A DNA stretch of 64,000 nt from Bacillus_BU sp051233475 (GCF_051233475.1 NZ_JBKFGH010000036.1:1-64000), one strand, 5' to 3'. Positions 8,207-16,186 are shown, numbered from the stretch's first letter. A program made the numbers and translations. Notes: generated by a model from the letters alone, not told the origin.

Positions 8207-9889
8207 AAGCTGGTCGTTGCTATGGTTCGGTGGTACAATCGGATACACATTTTCTTCTTCCACTACATTAAATTCCATCAAAACCGGCCCATCCTCAAGA
8301 AATGCTTTTGCAATCATTTCTCTTGCCTCTTCCTCGGTACTTGCTTTAAACCCTTTGATTCCATAAGCTGCTGCCAGCTTCACAAAGTCCGGAGAAGTCA
8401 TTTTTACTGAGGAATACCGGCGTTCATAAAACATTTCCTGCCACTGCCTAACCATACCCAAATAGCCATTGTTCATAATCGCAATCTTAATTGGCAATTG
8501 GTATTGTACAGCAGTAATCATTTCCTGCAGATTCATTTGAAAACTGCCGTCACCTGAAACACAAATAACATCCTTCATCGGGCTCCCAACAGCAGCACCA
8601 ATCGCAGCCGGAAGTCCATAGCCCATCGTCCCTAATCCACCGGAGGTTACCAACGTTCTAGGTTTGGTAAAATTATAATTGTTAGCCGTCCAAATTTGAT
8701 GCTGTCCAACATCGGTAACAACAACTGTATCTTCTCCGGAAAACTCATCGAGCATTTTAATCACGTTTTGGGGTCTTAAAATACTATTCGACTTATCAAA
8801 AAGAGGGACCGTTCGTTTCATAACAGAAGTCTCGCTAACCCAATCCTTGATGTTTTCTCTGACTAAGCCGAAGTCTAGCTTTTCATTTAAATAATTTAGA
8901 AACTCCTTTGCATCACTGACGATAGGTAAATCGACCTGGATGATTTTATTGATTTCTGCGGGATCAATATCCACATGGACTTTTTTCGATTTTGGAGAAA
9001 ATCCGCTAATTTTCCCAGTTACCCTGTCACTAAACCGTACCCCAATCGATACCAAAAGGTCGCAGCGATGAACTGCTTTGTTTGAGGCAAAGGTACCATG
9101 CATGCCCAGCATACCTAAGTGCAATGGGTCAGACACCCTCATTGCACCAAGCCCCATTAAAGAGCTCACTACAGGTATACCAGCTTTCTCAACAATTTCT
9201 CTTAACACTTGAGCTGCACCGGAAATTATTGTGCCTCCACCAATAAAAAATACAGGTTTTCTTGCACTTTCTATGTATTCAACTGCTTTTTCAAAAGTTT
9301 TTTCATTAAAGTTTTTAACAGGCTTGGGTTCAGGATAAGGCATCGCCATCAAATTTGAAAACGACCGGCTATTAAGAACTTCTTTAGATAGTTCAATAAC
9401 AACAGGGCCAGGTCTTCCTTCGGTTGCGACAAAAAAGGCCTGGTTTATAACCGCTTGAAGTTCATTGACACTTAACACGGTAAAGATATGCTTAGTAATC
9501 GGGACATTTACACCTACAAGATTTAGATCGTCCGGGGACTCGCCGCTGATTTTATTAAAATGGTATTGTCCTGTTATCACCACAATAGGAACGGAATCAC
9601 TATGAGCTGTTGCAATTCCTGTCACGCCATTCGTTATTCCTGCTGCAGAGCTTAATAGAACAACGCCAGGCTTCCCAGTTGCACGTGCATAACCGTCAGC
9701 AGCATGAACGGCAGCCTGCTCGTGCTTCAATTGTACATATTTGAAAAATGAATGTCCCGAAATTACATGATGAAAAGGAAGCAAGCCATCACTTTGACAT
9801 CCAAATACATTTTTTACTCCTTGTGAAGCTAGTGACTCAATTAATAAGTCGGCACCAGTTAGCTCTTTCAAATCTATCAATCTATTCAC
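8192..9889 (-). CDS. acetolactate-synthase-like ThDP-dependent enzyme, orphan large subunit
   Basis: 565 aa. The three ThDP-enzyme domains are present. The Pyr domain has the catalytic Glu in LKHEQAAVHAADGYAR, the central domain has GVRFSDRVTGK and VHVDIDPAEINK, and the PP domain has VSGDGSFQMN with the synthase hallmark NNGYLGMVRQWQ. These support an acetohydroxyacid/acetolactate synthase. Two conserved spots differ from typical IlvB: the usual FGYPGGAVLP region reads FGCQSDGLLP, and the usual SGPGATN loop reads SSAAGITN. No small regulatory subunit (ilvN), ilvC, alsD or leu gene is nearby, so it may be a catabolic or specialised paralogue. An oxalyl-CoA- or pyruvate-decarboxylase role is less likely given the NNGYLGMVRQWQ motif. 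The start follows a weak ribosome site and is not certain. Confidence 0.8.
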   Translation of the reverse strand: MNRLIDLKELTGADLLIESLASQGVKNVFGCQSDGLLPFHHVISGHSFFKYVQLKHEQAAVHAADGYARATGKPGVVLLSSAAGITNGVTGIATAHSDSVPIVVITGQYHFNKISGESPDDLNLVGVNVPITKHIFTVLSVNELQAVINQAFFVATEGRPGPVVIELSKEVLNSRSFSNLMAMPYPEPKPVKNFNEKTFEKAVEYIESARKPVFFIGGGTIISGAAQVLREIVEKAGIPVVSSLMGLGAMRVSDPLHLGMLGMHGTFASNKAVHRCDLLVSIGVRFSDRVTGKISGFSPKSKKVHVDIDPAEINKIIQVDLPIVSDAKEFLNYLNEKLDFGLVRENIKDWVSETSVMKRTVPLFDKSNSILRPQNVIKMLDEFSGEDTVVVTDVGQHQIWTANNYNFTKPRTLVTSGGLGTMGYGLPAAIGAAVGSPMKDVICVSGDGSFQMNLQEMITAVQYQLPIKIAIMNNGYLGMVRQWQEMFYERRYSSVKMTSPDFVKLAAAYGIKGFKASTEEEAREMIAKAFLEDGPVLMEFNVVEEENVYPIVPPNHSNDQLILSR

Positions 9890-9971
9890 CTAATTCCCAG
9901 TTTTTTAATAGTTTAAATTATCAGATAGAATTTGTATGTGAGTTTAGTCATAATAACATGGCTTTTTATGT

Positions 9972-10014
9972 AAAAAAGACCGCATTCAGATCAAATAAAA
10001 CTCTGAATGCGGTC
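9972..10014 (-). terminator. terminator of the hsp20 gene
   Basis: Stem GACCGCATTCAGA / TCTGAATGCGGTC (9978-9990 and 10002-10014) with an A-run at 9972-9977, read as a U-run on the minus strand. It lies 70 bases past the hsp20 stop. Confidence 0.88.
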
Positions 10015-10084
10015 ATTCGTCTCGCATGTAGTGTTGTAGTAAAAATCATTAAGCGTGTACGGCCCATTTTACTAGCCCAATATC

Positions 10085-10516
10085 TTAATGAATTTCAATC
10101 CGCTTCCGGTCAGGGTTTGAAATCATTAGCTTAGGGCATTTTAGCGTTAAGACGCCATTATTGAACGTAGCTTCTATTGTTTTGTCATCAATGTCCTCAA
10201 CAAAGAAACGACGTACAAATTCGCCATAATGTCTTTCCTGGCGGATGTAGTTTTCTTTTTCGTCTTTGCTACTAGCTTCCCGTTTAGCTGAAATGGTTAA
10301 ATAGTTGTTTTCATATTCCACGTTGATGGCTTCCTTTTCAAAACCAGGCATTTCAGCCTCAATGACATATTGATCTCCCGTTTCTTTGATGTCGGTTCTG
10401 AATTGATGAATGTCACCTCGGACAGATGCAAGGAAATTATCGTTGAAGAAATCGTTGAAAGAATCCCACATCTCACCCAAATCGCGATTTTTCCGTCGAG
10501 GTAAAAGACCGGCCAT
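10085..10516 (-). CDS. hsp20: Hsp20/alpha-crystallin small heat-shock protein
   Basis: 143 aa. The alpha-crystallin domain spans about residues 40-135: TDIKETGDQYVIEAEMPGF, YLTISAKRE, YGEFVRRFFVEDIDD and the closing NGVLTLKCPK (V/L-rich G-x-L type motif). The N-terminal arm is short (RDLGEMWDSFNDFF), and the tail RKRIEIH carries the I-x-I type motif used in oligomer contacts. It is an ATP-independent chaperone that holds unfolding proteins. A good AAAGGAGG site precedes the ATG. No CIRCE element was seen upstream. It is monocistronic with its own terminator. Confidence 0.93.
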   Translation of the reverse strand: MAGLLPRRKNRDLGEMWDSFNDFFNDNFLASVRGDIHQFRTDIKETGDQYVIEAEMPGFEKEAINVEYENNYLTISAKREASSKDEKENYIRQERHYGEFVRRFFVEDIDDKTIEATFNNGVLTLKCPKLMISNPDRKRIEIH

Positions 10517-10649
10517 TCTAGATTCCTCCTTTCCTATGCAATTGTAATACCTTACACCTATATTTTACTCCTCTAAAAAATGAACATCAAACATATGCAA
10601 TTGGCCACAGACCACCACCGAACCACAAAATACCACCACAATTTACTGC

Positions 10650-10693
10650 TTTAAAGGAGTGGGGGACAGTCCCCCACCACTGTGACGCGTTAA
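10650..10693. repeat. REP palindrome at the stop codon of the GGDEF-HD-GYP gene
   Basis: TTTAAAGGAGTG, GGGGGACAGTCCCCC (10661-10675), ACCACTGTGACGCGTTAAA. The TTA at 10690-10692 is the reverse-strand stop of the neighbouring gene. This is the fifth core of the family, between two co-oriented leftward genes. Confidence 0.85.
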
Positions 10694-12513
10694 ATTATGT
10701 ATTCTGCTCCAGTTATAATCTCTTGTTGTTCTTGGATCATTTCGATGAAGGCTTCGACGAATCTTGGGTCGAATTGCTTGCCTGAGCAAGCTCGTAATTC
10801 ATCGATTGCCTCATCAATTGTCTTTGTTTTTTGATATGGCCGCTCCGTCGTCATCGCATCGAACGAATCAATGATACACAATATCCGGGCCAGCTTCGGA
10901 ATATTTTCGTCCTTTAACCCGAAAGGGTAACCGCCCCCGTCAAACCGCTCGTGGTGAAGCTCTACTAAAGGTAAAACATTCATCCAGTTCTTGTTGGTAG
11001 CAATAATCTCTTTCCCGAACGACACATGATTCTTAACTAATGCCCATTCTTCAGGTTCGAGCTTATCTTTTTTTAATAAAAGGTACTTCGGTATTTCTAA
11101 CTTTCCGATATCATGTACTAACGCACCAAGGGCCAAAATATTTCGTTCATGCTCACTTAAATTAAGCTTTCTAGAAAAATCAATCGCATATTGGCAGACA
11201 CGTTTGCTGTGCCGGTAAGTTTGAACATCCTTTGATAGAAACAACGATAATCGCTGATCGGCGCGCTCGAGCTCCTCCTCAATAAGAAAAGAAGTTTTCG
11301 CTAATCTCTCTTCAAATATCTGAACCATGTTTTTCCCATGTGCCTTAGACATATACATCGCTTGGTCTGCTTTATTCAACAGCTCGGAACTATTATAAGT
11401 ATCCTTTTCGAGCTCCGCAATTCCGGCTGAAAAGGATAGACAGCCGTAGGGAAGCACTTCAACCCCTTCAACATAGGTATCATTGACTCGTTTCCTAACT
11501 AGATTAATAAAATGATATGCCTCCTGACTATTGGCACCCGGCATCAAAATCGCAAATTCCTCACCGCCATAACGAGCAGAAATAAATTGCTTCGCCACAG
11601 CATAGGAATCGATTATTTTCCCAAATGTATTCAGCAATTGGTCTCCTTTGATGTGCCCATATAAGTCATTAAACTTTTTGAAATCATCAAGATCCATGAG
11701 CGCCAAGCTTAACGGTTGATTTTTATTTTTAGCATTAGAAATCTCTTTTTCCAAAATTTCTTTAAAGCTACCATGATTATTTAATCCGGTCAGGTAATCC
11801 AATCTAGCTTTCGTTGAAACATCCTGGAAAAGTTGAAAGTTCTGATTGAATGCTATTGACAGCAGCATGGCAATACAAACAAACAAAAATAAACCGAATA
11901 ACCCTTCATTACCAATTAATATACCCAATACAAGCGAAAATAAAAGAGTATAAGAATAGCTGATTAAGAACGTTTTATCCATTGTAAAACCGTCAAAAAT
12001 CGCTCGGCTATTTTCTTTATTTAATAGGCAGAAATAAATAAACGTGAGAACGATATTAACCAAGAAATATCCACTTAACGCTAGAACATAAGGGAGTAAA
12101 TTTGCTGAACCAATCTTTCCAATCTCACCACCGAACAGGATGAAAATATGGAAAGAAAAGATAATCATAAAGGTGTAAGAAGCAAAATTAAATACATGCT
12201 TCCACCAAACAATCTTCGTTTTCCAAATTCCAAAAATAATCGAATGCAAAAACAGGACATTCAAAGAAAGGAGTGGCCCATATAAAAATAAAATAGCTAA
12301 AAATACAGCTGAGTCCAGTGAAATATTTTTCTCGTAAGGAGGTATTGTAAACATGAAATGGCTGAGAATCAAAATTGCAAACAGAAATGCAAAGGTACTA
12401 GCAGAATGAATAGAGTCACGGAAATCAAATTGCTGCATAACAAAAAATAAGCCAATACCCGTTAACGAGACGACTGTTACATAGATTCTAGATAATGGTA
12501 TTCTTCTTGCCAT
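10690..12513 (-). CDS. membrane GGDEF / HD-GYP c-di-GMP signalling protein
   Basis: 607 aa from MARRIPLSRIY; an in-frame GTG five codons upstream (12528) lacks a ribosome site. About seven membrane helices occupy residues 10-230. The GGDEF domain follows, with YLTGLNNHGSF and an active-form ARYGGEEFAIL motif near residue 313, so cyclase activity is plausible. The C-terminal HD-GYP domain has HDIGK near 470 and HHERFDGGGYPFGL near 525, both phosphodiesterase signatures that linearise c-di-GMP. It could make and break the messenger, or one half may regulate the other. It is the second c-di-GMP protein in 12 kb. Its upstream neighbour on the same strand is a sigma factor, separated by a hairpin. 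Confidence 0.92.
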   Translation of the reverse strand: MARRIPLSRIYVTVVSLTGIGLFFVMQQFDFRDSIHSASTFAFLFAILILSHFMFTIPPYEKNISLDSAVFLAILFLYGPLLSLNVLFLHSIIFGIWKTKIVWWKHVFNFASYTFMIIFSFHIFILFGGEIGKIGSANLLPYVLALSGYFLVNIVLTFIYFCLLNKENSRAIFDGFTMDKTFLISYSYTLLFSLVLGILIGNEGLFGLFLFVCIAMLLSIAFNQNFQLFQDVSTKARLDYLTGLNNHGSFKEILEKEISNAKNKNQPLSLALMDLDDFKKFNDLYGHIKGDQLLNTFGKIIDSYAVAKQFISARYGGEEFAILMPGANSQEAYHFINLVRKRVNDTYVEGVEVLPYGCLSFSAGIAELEKDTYNSSELLNKADQAMYMSKAHGKNMVQIFEERLAKTSFLIEEELERADQRLSLFLSKDVQTYRHSKRVCQYAIDFSRKLNLSEHERNILALGALVHDIGKLEIPKYLLLKKDKLEPEEWALVKNHVSFGKEIIATNKNWMNVLPLVELHHERFDGGGYPFGLKDENIPKLARILCIIDSFDAMTTERPYQKTKTIDEAIDELRACSGKQFDPRFVEAFIEMIQEQQEIITGAEYII

Positions 12514-12536
12514 ATGTATATCACTCACATCTATAC

Positions 12537-12574
12537 AAAATTGAGGGAGAACCGAACAAACGACTTCTCCCTCA
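12537..12574 (-). terminator. terminator of the sigma-factor gene
   Basis: Stem TGAGGGAGA / TCTCCCTCA (12542-12550, 12566-12574) with AAAA on its left, read as CAATTTTG on the minus strand. The U-tract is short, so it may be only partly efficient and allow some co-transcription into the GGDEF-HD-GYP gene. Confidence 0.6.
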
Positions 12575-12641
12575 CATCAATATTATAGAGGTTCATGAAT
12601 ATTTCGAAAAGAACAGTTTTTTGACAGGATTAAGAAAGTGT

Positions 12642-13127
12642 CTACTTAAAGTACATCTTTAGCTTTTCCCTCGCCCCTTTCCTCCACATCTTAACTGTGG
12701 AAATCGATACCTTTTCAAGCTCTGCGATTTCCCTTACACTCAGCCCCTTTATACAAGTATTTAAAAGCCAGTTCCTTTGCTGATCGGTCAAATCTATTAA
12801 AATAAAATCCAATAACTCCACTTCAAAAGGCTGACCAGAGTATGGGCCGCTGATGGATTCCCAAAACTCATCCTTCGGATAAACCGAACGGTCCGCTAAC
12901 CGTTTGGCTTTTGTAAGCTCTGTTAAAAATAACCCTTTAATGTACGTATACGCATAATTTTTAAACTCACCTTTTGCAGGATTAAATCGCAACCGTGCCT
13001 CCCACAACCCAACAAGCCCCAATTGGAAAAATTCCTCCTTGTTCCTGTAAATATGCAGTGTATGCATAATCTTATAAATCATTGGTTCATATAAATGAGC
13101 CAGTTCCTCAAAGCTCTCCACGGTCAT
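12642..13127 (-). CDS. sigma-70-family RNA polymerase sigma factor
   Basis: 161 aa. Region 2 (about residues 1-80) includes the helical core ELAHLYEPMIYKIMHTL, then FFQLGLVGLWEARLRFNPAKGEFKNYAYTYIKG, which is the region 2.2-2.4 pattern. Region 4 (about 105-160) has the helix-turn-helix LSVREIAELEKVSISTVKMW. It lacks region 1.1 and an obvious region 3, so it is ECF-like in size. The FNPAKG and YAYTYIKG sequences resemble small Bacillus sigma factors of unknown regulon. No anti-sigma gene is adjacent, which is unusual for ECF factors. The start is supported by GAAGGAAT just upstream of the ATG. Confidence 0.85.
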   Translation of the reverse strand: MTVESFEELAHLYEPMIYKIMHTLHIYRNKEEFFQLGLVGLWEARLRFNPAKGEFKNYAYTYIKGLFLTELTKAKRLADRSVYPKDEFWESISGPYSGQPFEVELLDFILIDLTDQQRNWLLNTCIKGLSVREIAELEKVSISTVKMWRKGAREKLKMYFK

Positions 13128-13456
13128 ATTCCTTCAGGAAAGCGCGCCTGCCATTTGATTCCCGGGTAACATAACCATAACTTTTTGAAAAAGTAATGCC
13201 GAATTCTGAAAATGCACTTTTCTCTACAGATTTTGCTATTTTCCGTCTATAAAAATGTAAAACTAGTATCAAAAACCTTTAAATTATTAAAAAACACCCA
13301 CATGTGAGCGTTCGATTTAATAAATATAAAAACTGTCACAAAATAGACAAAAACAAACAAACATGTATGCCACTCCCGACAATAATTGTAAAATTGCCCA
13401 GGAAATTTGTAGAAGGAACCAAATTATTTCCAGGGTTGAAAGTGGTTTTTTGTCAA
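13128..13456. other. intergenic region without a recognisable gene
   Basis: AT-rich DNA between the leftward sigma-factor gene and the terminator of the SGNH gene. It must hold the leftward promoter of the sigma gene. A 72-codon rightward frame starting at 13304 has no ribosome site and no family resemblance, so I do not call it. Confidence 0.5.
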
Positions 13457-13493
13457 CAAAAAAACGGTTACTCCTCAAAAAATGGAGTAACCG
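13457..13493 (-). terminator. terminator of the SGNH hydrolase gene
   Basis: Stem CGGTTACTCC / GGAGTAACCG (13465-13474, 13484-13493) with CAAAAAAA on the left, read as a U-run on the minus strand, about 10 bases past the stop. Confidence 0.9.
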
Positions 13494-13503
13494 CCATTAT
13501 GTA

Positions 13504-14280
13504 CTACTTTTTAATTAAATAAGCACTAACATACTCACACCAAACCTTATGTCCTTCTTCGTTAGGTGCGCTTTGGTCAGGTAATAAATAGGATTTAATA
13601 TCCTCGGTATTCGGGTCAGGCCATAAACTCCAATGATCTAAATAGGTAAGTTGTTTTTCTGTTGCGTAATTTTTCAACTTATTAACTTGAGCAGGATAAA
13701 TGCTGGCTTGAAAAATAGGGTAGGAGGGTTGTAATATAATTTCAGCCTTAGGTGAAGCTTCCCTAATTGTATCAATTGTTACCGACAAATTAGACAACGT
13801 GTCCTCAATACCAACTTCCCCATTGCTTTTTAATATAAAAGGCTCCAATAACACCATGTCAGCCTTCAAAGAAGCAAGTTCAACATGCTTTTCCTCTTCA
13901 ATAAATTCAGCAGAGGTCAAGTCATATTCCTTGATTTCAACAGTAAGATGATCAGCGCCGAATGCTTCAAGTAATCTACTTTTTGTTTGAGCAGCCCAGC
14001 CAGTTTCTCCTCCTAGAGCAGACGATCCGGCGATGACAATTTTGAATGGTTGATTTTGTGTTAGTGTTTGTTTAAACCTTTCAACACTATTTTCTGGCCA
14101 ATTACCGGCTAAAGGAAGAAGCTCGTCGATAACTTCTTTTTGAGAATCAGCTTTCGTTAAGTCGTCATTATTTTGCTCTGCTGCCTGAAGCACAGTAGTC
14201 TTTTCGCTCCAGTAATAATGGCTTGCTCCGATAAAAATAATGCAAACAATAGCGTAAAATATAGTTAAATAGGTCTTCAT
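13504..14280 (-). CDS. membrane-anchored SGNH/GDSL-type hydrolase
   Basis: 258 aa. An N-terminal helix (residues 4-22, LTIFYAIVCIIFIGASHYYW) acts as signal or anchor. Residues about 75-255 fit the SGNH hydrolase fold. Block I reads KIVIAGSSALGG, with the serine after Gly-Ser replacing the GDSL form. A middle segment LKADMVLLEPFIL follows, and the last block APNEEGHKVWCEYV supplies the Asp/Asn-His pair. Such exported SGNH enzymes often act as O-acetyl esterases or transferases on cell-wall or capsular sugars. The substrate here cannot be read from sequence. It is monocistronic, with its own terminator. Confidence 0.75.
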   Translation of the reverse strand: MKTYLTIFYAIVCIIFIGASHYYWSEKTTVLQAAEQNNDDLTKADSQKEVIDELLPLAGNWPENSVERFKQTLTQNQPFKIVIAGSSALGGETGWAAQTKSRLLEAFGADHLTVEIKEYDLTSAEFIEEEKHVELASLKADMVLLEPFILKSNGEVGIEDTLSNLSVTIDTIREASPKAEIILQPSYPIFQASIYPAQVNKLKNYATEKQLTYLDHWSLWPDPNTEDIKSYLLPDQSAPNEEGHKVWCEYVSAYLIKK

Positions 14281-14433
14281 TATTATCGAACCCCAATCCC
14301 AACCAATAATTGATATAGTTTAAAAATACTAGTTCAATTATGACAAATAGAGAAAATATTGGCAATTGGATTTGAGCTGTTTCATAAATAAAATAGAAAA
14401 ATACGCCAATAAAATTTGCATATCCATTACAAA

Positions 14434-14465
14434 CAAAAAGCGACTGTCGAAAAAACAGTCGCTTT
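14434..14465 (-). terminator. terminator of the membrane rhodanese gene
   Basis: Stem AAAGCGACTG / CAGTCGCTTT (14438-14447, 14456-14465) with an A-rich left flank, 8 bases past the stop on the minus strand. Confidence 0.85.
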
Positions 14466-14472
14466 ACTACGT

Positions 14473-14859
14473 TTATTCTATGTCTCCAGCCCAATCATTC
14501 ATTCCACCCACAACGTTAACAAGGTTGGTGAAACCATACCCCTGCAGCTGTTCTGCCGCCGTAACACTGCGATTTCCACTTCGGCAAATGATTACCACTT
14601 CTGAATCCTTTGGAAAATCAGCCGTTTCTTCACTTAATGTACTTAATGGTAGATTGGTCATTCCAGGTATATGCCCTGCAGCAAACTCGTCCGGCTCACG
14701 AACATCAATAAAAACCATATCACTTTCCGGACTTTCCATTTTATTTGCGAGTTCATCAGTTGAAATGTTTTGAATTTCAGTGCTGCTGTTCATAAATTGA
14801 AAGCCAATAAAACCAACAAATAGGATAATAACGAGTCCAAATACAATTTTTTTCCCCAT
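14473..14859 (-). CDS. membrane-anchored single-domain rhodanese
   Basis: 128 aa. An N-terminal helix (residues 4-22, IVFGLVIILFVGFIGFQFM) anchors it, so the rhodanese domain (about 32-128) probably faces outward. FIDVREPDEFAAGHIPG and the active loop CRSGNRS with its persulfide-forming Cys are present, followed by GGMNDW. The six-residue loop is of the sulfurtransferase type rather than the phosphatase type. It is the third rhodanese downstream of the cstR-like gene but has its own promoter (14910-14938) and terminator. It probably handles sulfane sulfur outside the membrane. Confidence 0.9.
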   Translation of the reverse strand: MGKKIVFGLVIILFVGFIGFQFMNSSTEIQNISTDELANKMESPESDMVFIDVREPDEFAAGHIPGMTNLPLSTLSEETADFPKDSEVVIICRSGNRSVTAAEQLQGYGFTNLVNVVGGMNDWAGDIE

Positions 14860-14909
14860 GTGATTGTTCCTTTCCTGATCGCAATTTTTTTAAAAAAACT
14901 AGCCGACAA

Positions 14910-14938
14910 TATCTATTCACCCAAATTTTAATGGTCAA
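14910..14938 (-). promoter_or_regulatory. promoter of the membrane rhodanese gene
   Basis: On the minus strand TTGACC (plus 14933-14938) and TAGATA (plus 14910-14915) are separated by exactly 17 bases. The spacer carries a GGGTGAA half that loosely resembles half of the CstR-type operator at 16094-16111. Confidence 0.55.
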
Positions 14939-14995
14939 CGCGAAATTAAACAATGTCTAAAAAATGGACATTATAGTTGTATCATAAAAGAGGTC

Positions 14996-15292
14996 TTACT
15001 CGATTTCTCCAAACCAGCTCATCATACCTCCGGTCATATTCGTCACGTTATAACCCCAGTATTCTAAAAATCTTGCAGCTTGGCTACTTCTTCCACCAGA
15101 TAGACAAACAATAATATACTCTTTCGATTTGTCTAATTCATTCATTTTAAATTCAACAAGTCCAAGTGGAATATTCACCGCACCAGGGATTTTCCCCCCA
15201 GCTACCTCAGCTGCCTCACGGACATCGATAATATTAAGTGGTGTTCCTTCTTTTAATAGCTCTTCCACTTCTTGTGCTGAAATTTGCTTCAT
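14996..15292 (-). CDS. single-domain cytoplasmic rhodanese
   Basis: 98 aa from MKQISAQEVEELL, the start served by GGAGGAG eight bases upstream. Longer in-frame starts lie upstream of or across that ribosome site. The single rhodanese domain has NIIDVREAAEVAGGKIPGAV, the active loop CLSGGRS with its catalytic Cys, and a closing GGMMSW. No membrane segment. It sits second in the leftward series cstR-rhodanese-rhodanese and is probably part of that operon (42 bases after the preceding stop). It likely transfers sulfur from persulfides to an acceptor. The PspE/YtwF-like size gives no more precise assignment. Confidence 0.9.
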   Translation of the reverse strand: MKQISAQEVEELLKEGTPLNIIDVREAAEVAGGKIPGAVNIPLGLVEFKMNELDKSKEYIIVCLSGGRSSQAARFLEYWGYNVTNMTGGMMSWFGEIE

Positions 15293-15334
15293 CTTGCTTT
15301 TCTCCTCCAACATTTTACGCAATACGTATTTCTT

Positions 15335-15694
15335 TTAGTTCCAGGCGCTCATACCGCCCTTTACATTAATTACTTTTTTGAATCCAGCTTTCTTAAGCAG
15401 CTTGCTTGCCTTATTGCTTCTCATTCCACTTTGACAAATGACCACGATTTCTTTTTCCTTAGAAAGAGCATTTGTTTTCTGTCCTAATTGGTGTAATGGA
15501 ATATTTTTAAACTGGCGAATATGATTTCCTTTATATTCACCAGGTGTACGCACATCAATGAACTGGATATTGTTATTGGTTAAATAACTTTTCAGTTCAG
15601 TCGTTGTAATTTGCTTTACACCTTTAGTCGGAAGCATTCTCAATACTAAAAGCAAGACAAGGCCCCCGAAAATGGCTATATTAATTAAATCCAT
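15335..15694 (-). CDS. rhodanese with N-terminal membrane helix
   Basis: 119 aa from MDLINIAIFGG; GGAGGAAGATAG precedes this ATG, and an upstream in-frame ATG would overlap it. Residues 3-22 are a membrane helix (LINIAIFGGLVLLLVLRML). The rhodanese domain (about 28-119) has FIDVRTPGEYKGNHI, the active loop CQSGMRS and GGMSAWN at the very end. It follows cstR by 79 bases, with a short hairpin between. An imperfect copy of the cstR operator lies just upstream (15722-15739), which suggests extra control by the repressor. Confidence 0.9.
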   Translation of the reverse strand: MDLINIAIFGGLVLLLVLRMLPTKGVKQITTTELKSYLTNNNIQFIDVRTPGEYKGNHIRQFKNIPLHQLGQKTNALSKEKEIVVICQSGMRSNKASKLLKKAGFKKVINVKGGMSAWN

Positions 15695-15721
15695 TCTATC
15701 TTCCTCCAAAAATTATACATT

Positions 15722-15739
15722 TACCCGTACAGGTATACA
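15722..15739. promoter_or_regulatory. imperfect CstR-type operator upstream of the second-gene rhodanese
   Basis: TTACCCGTACAGGTATA reads on the minus strand as TATACCTGTACGGGTAA, with the same TATACC / GGGTA arms as the palindrome at 16094-16111. A TTGTAT-17-TATAAT pattern overlaps it on the minus strand, but the start point would fall in the ribosome site. I therefore treat it only as a possible operator. Confidence 0.4.
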
Positions 15740-15773
15740 ATTGTGCAAATAAAAAAGGAATAATCCTTTTTTA

Positions 15774-16034
15774 TTAACGACTTTTGACTAGTAAATCGAC
15801 TGCTTCTTTCACTAGCTCCTCAGAATTTTGCCCTTTAATTTCAGCATCTTTAACGCATCTAATTAAATTTGAACTAACGACAACTCCAATTGTACGGTCA
15901 ATCGCCGTTCTGGCGGCCGAAAGCTGAGTGATAACATCTTTACAATCTTTATCTTCTTCCATCATTCGCAGGATTCCACGTAATTGACCTTCAATCCGCT
16001 TTACACGGTTTTTAATTTTATCATTATAATCCAT
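15774..16034 (-). CDS. cstR: CstR-type persulfide-sensing repressor (CsoR/DUF156 family)
   Basis: 86 aa from MDYNDKIKNRVKRIEG, started by AGGAGGGAAT just upstream. An in-frame frame extending to 16118 crosses the promoter and is not used. The family pattern is clear: NRVKRIEGQLRGILRMMEED, C31, AARTAIDRT and C60 in SNLIRCVKD. The position where copper-sensing CsoR has its histidine ligand is Asn56. C31 and C60 with no histidine is the CstR pattern, in which sulfane sulfur crosslinks the two cysteines across subunits and releases DNA. All neighbours are sulfur-transfer enzymes, which supports this over copper sensing. It is autoregulated through the palindrome in its own promoter. Confidence 0.9.
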   Translation of the reverse strand: MDYNDKIKNRVKRIEGQLRGILRMMEEDKDCKDVITQLSAARTAIDRTIGVVVSSNLIRCVKDAEIKGQNSEELVKEAVDLLVKSR

Positions 16035-16089
16035 CTTATTCCCTCCTATCTTTGAAAAACTAAACCATTTCCAAAATAGAACTAGATTT

Positions 16090-16118
16090 ATAATATACCC
16101 TAAAGGGTATAATGTCAA
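16090..16118 (-). promoter_or_regulatory. cstR promoter with palindromic operator in the spacer
   Basis: On the minus strand TTGACA (plus 16113-16118) is followed after exactly 17 bases by TATTAT (plus 16090-16095). The spacer is filled by the palindrome TATACCC-TTTA-GGGTATA (plus 16094-16111). Its CCC/GGG arms with AT ends match the general form of CsoR/CstR operators. Binding would block the polymerase directly. Confidence 0.85.
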
Positions 16119-16186
16119 CCTGATATCTACGTTTACAATATTATAACAAAAAATTGATTATTATTAGGATAACCAAAATATAAACT

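Noticed and set aside
9748..10134. 128-codon frame between the acetolactate-synthase-like gene and hsp20
   Set aside because: It crosses the N-terminus of one real gene, a terminator and the C-terminus of another, all on the opposite strand.
13304..13522. 72-codon rightward frame between sigma-factor and SGNH genes
   Set aside because: No ribosome site, atypical composition, and its end runs into the terminator and 3' end of the opposite-strand SGNH gene.
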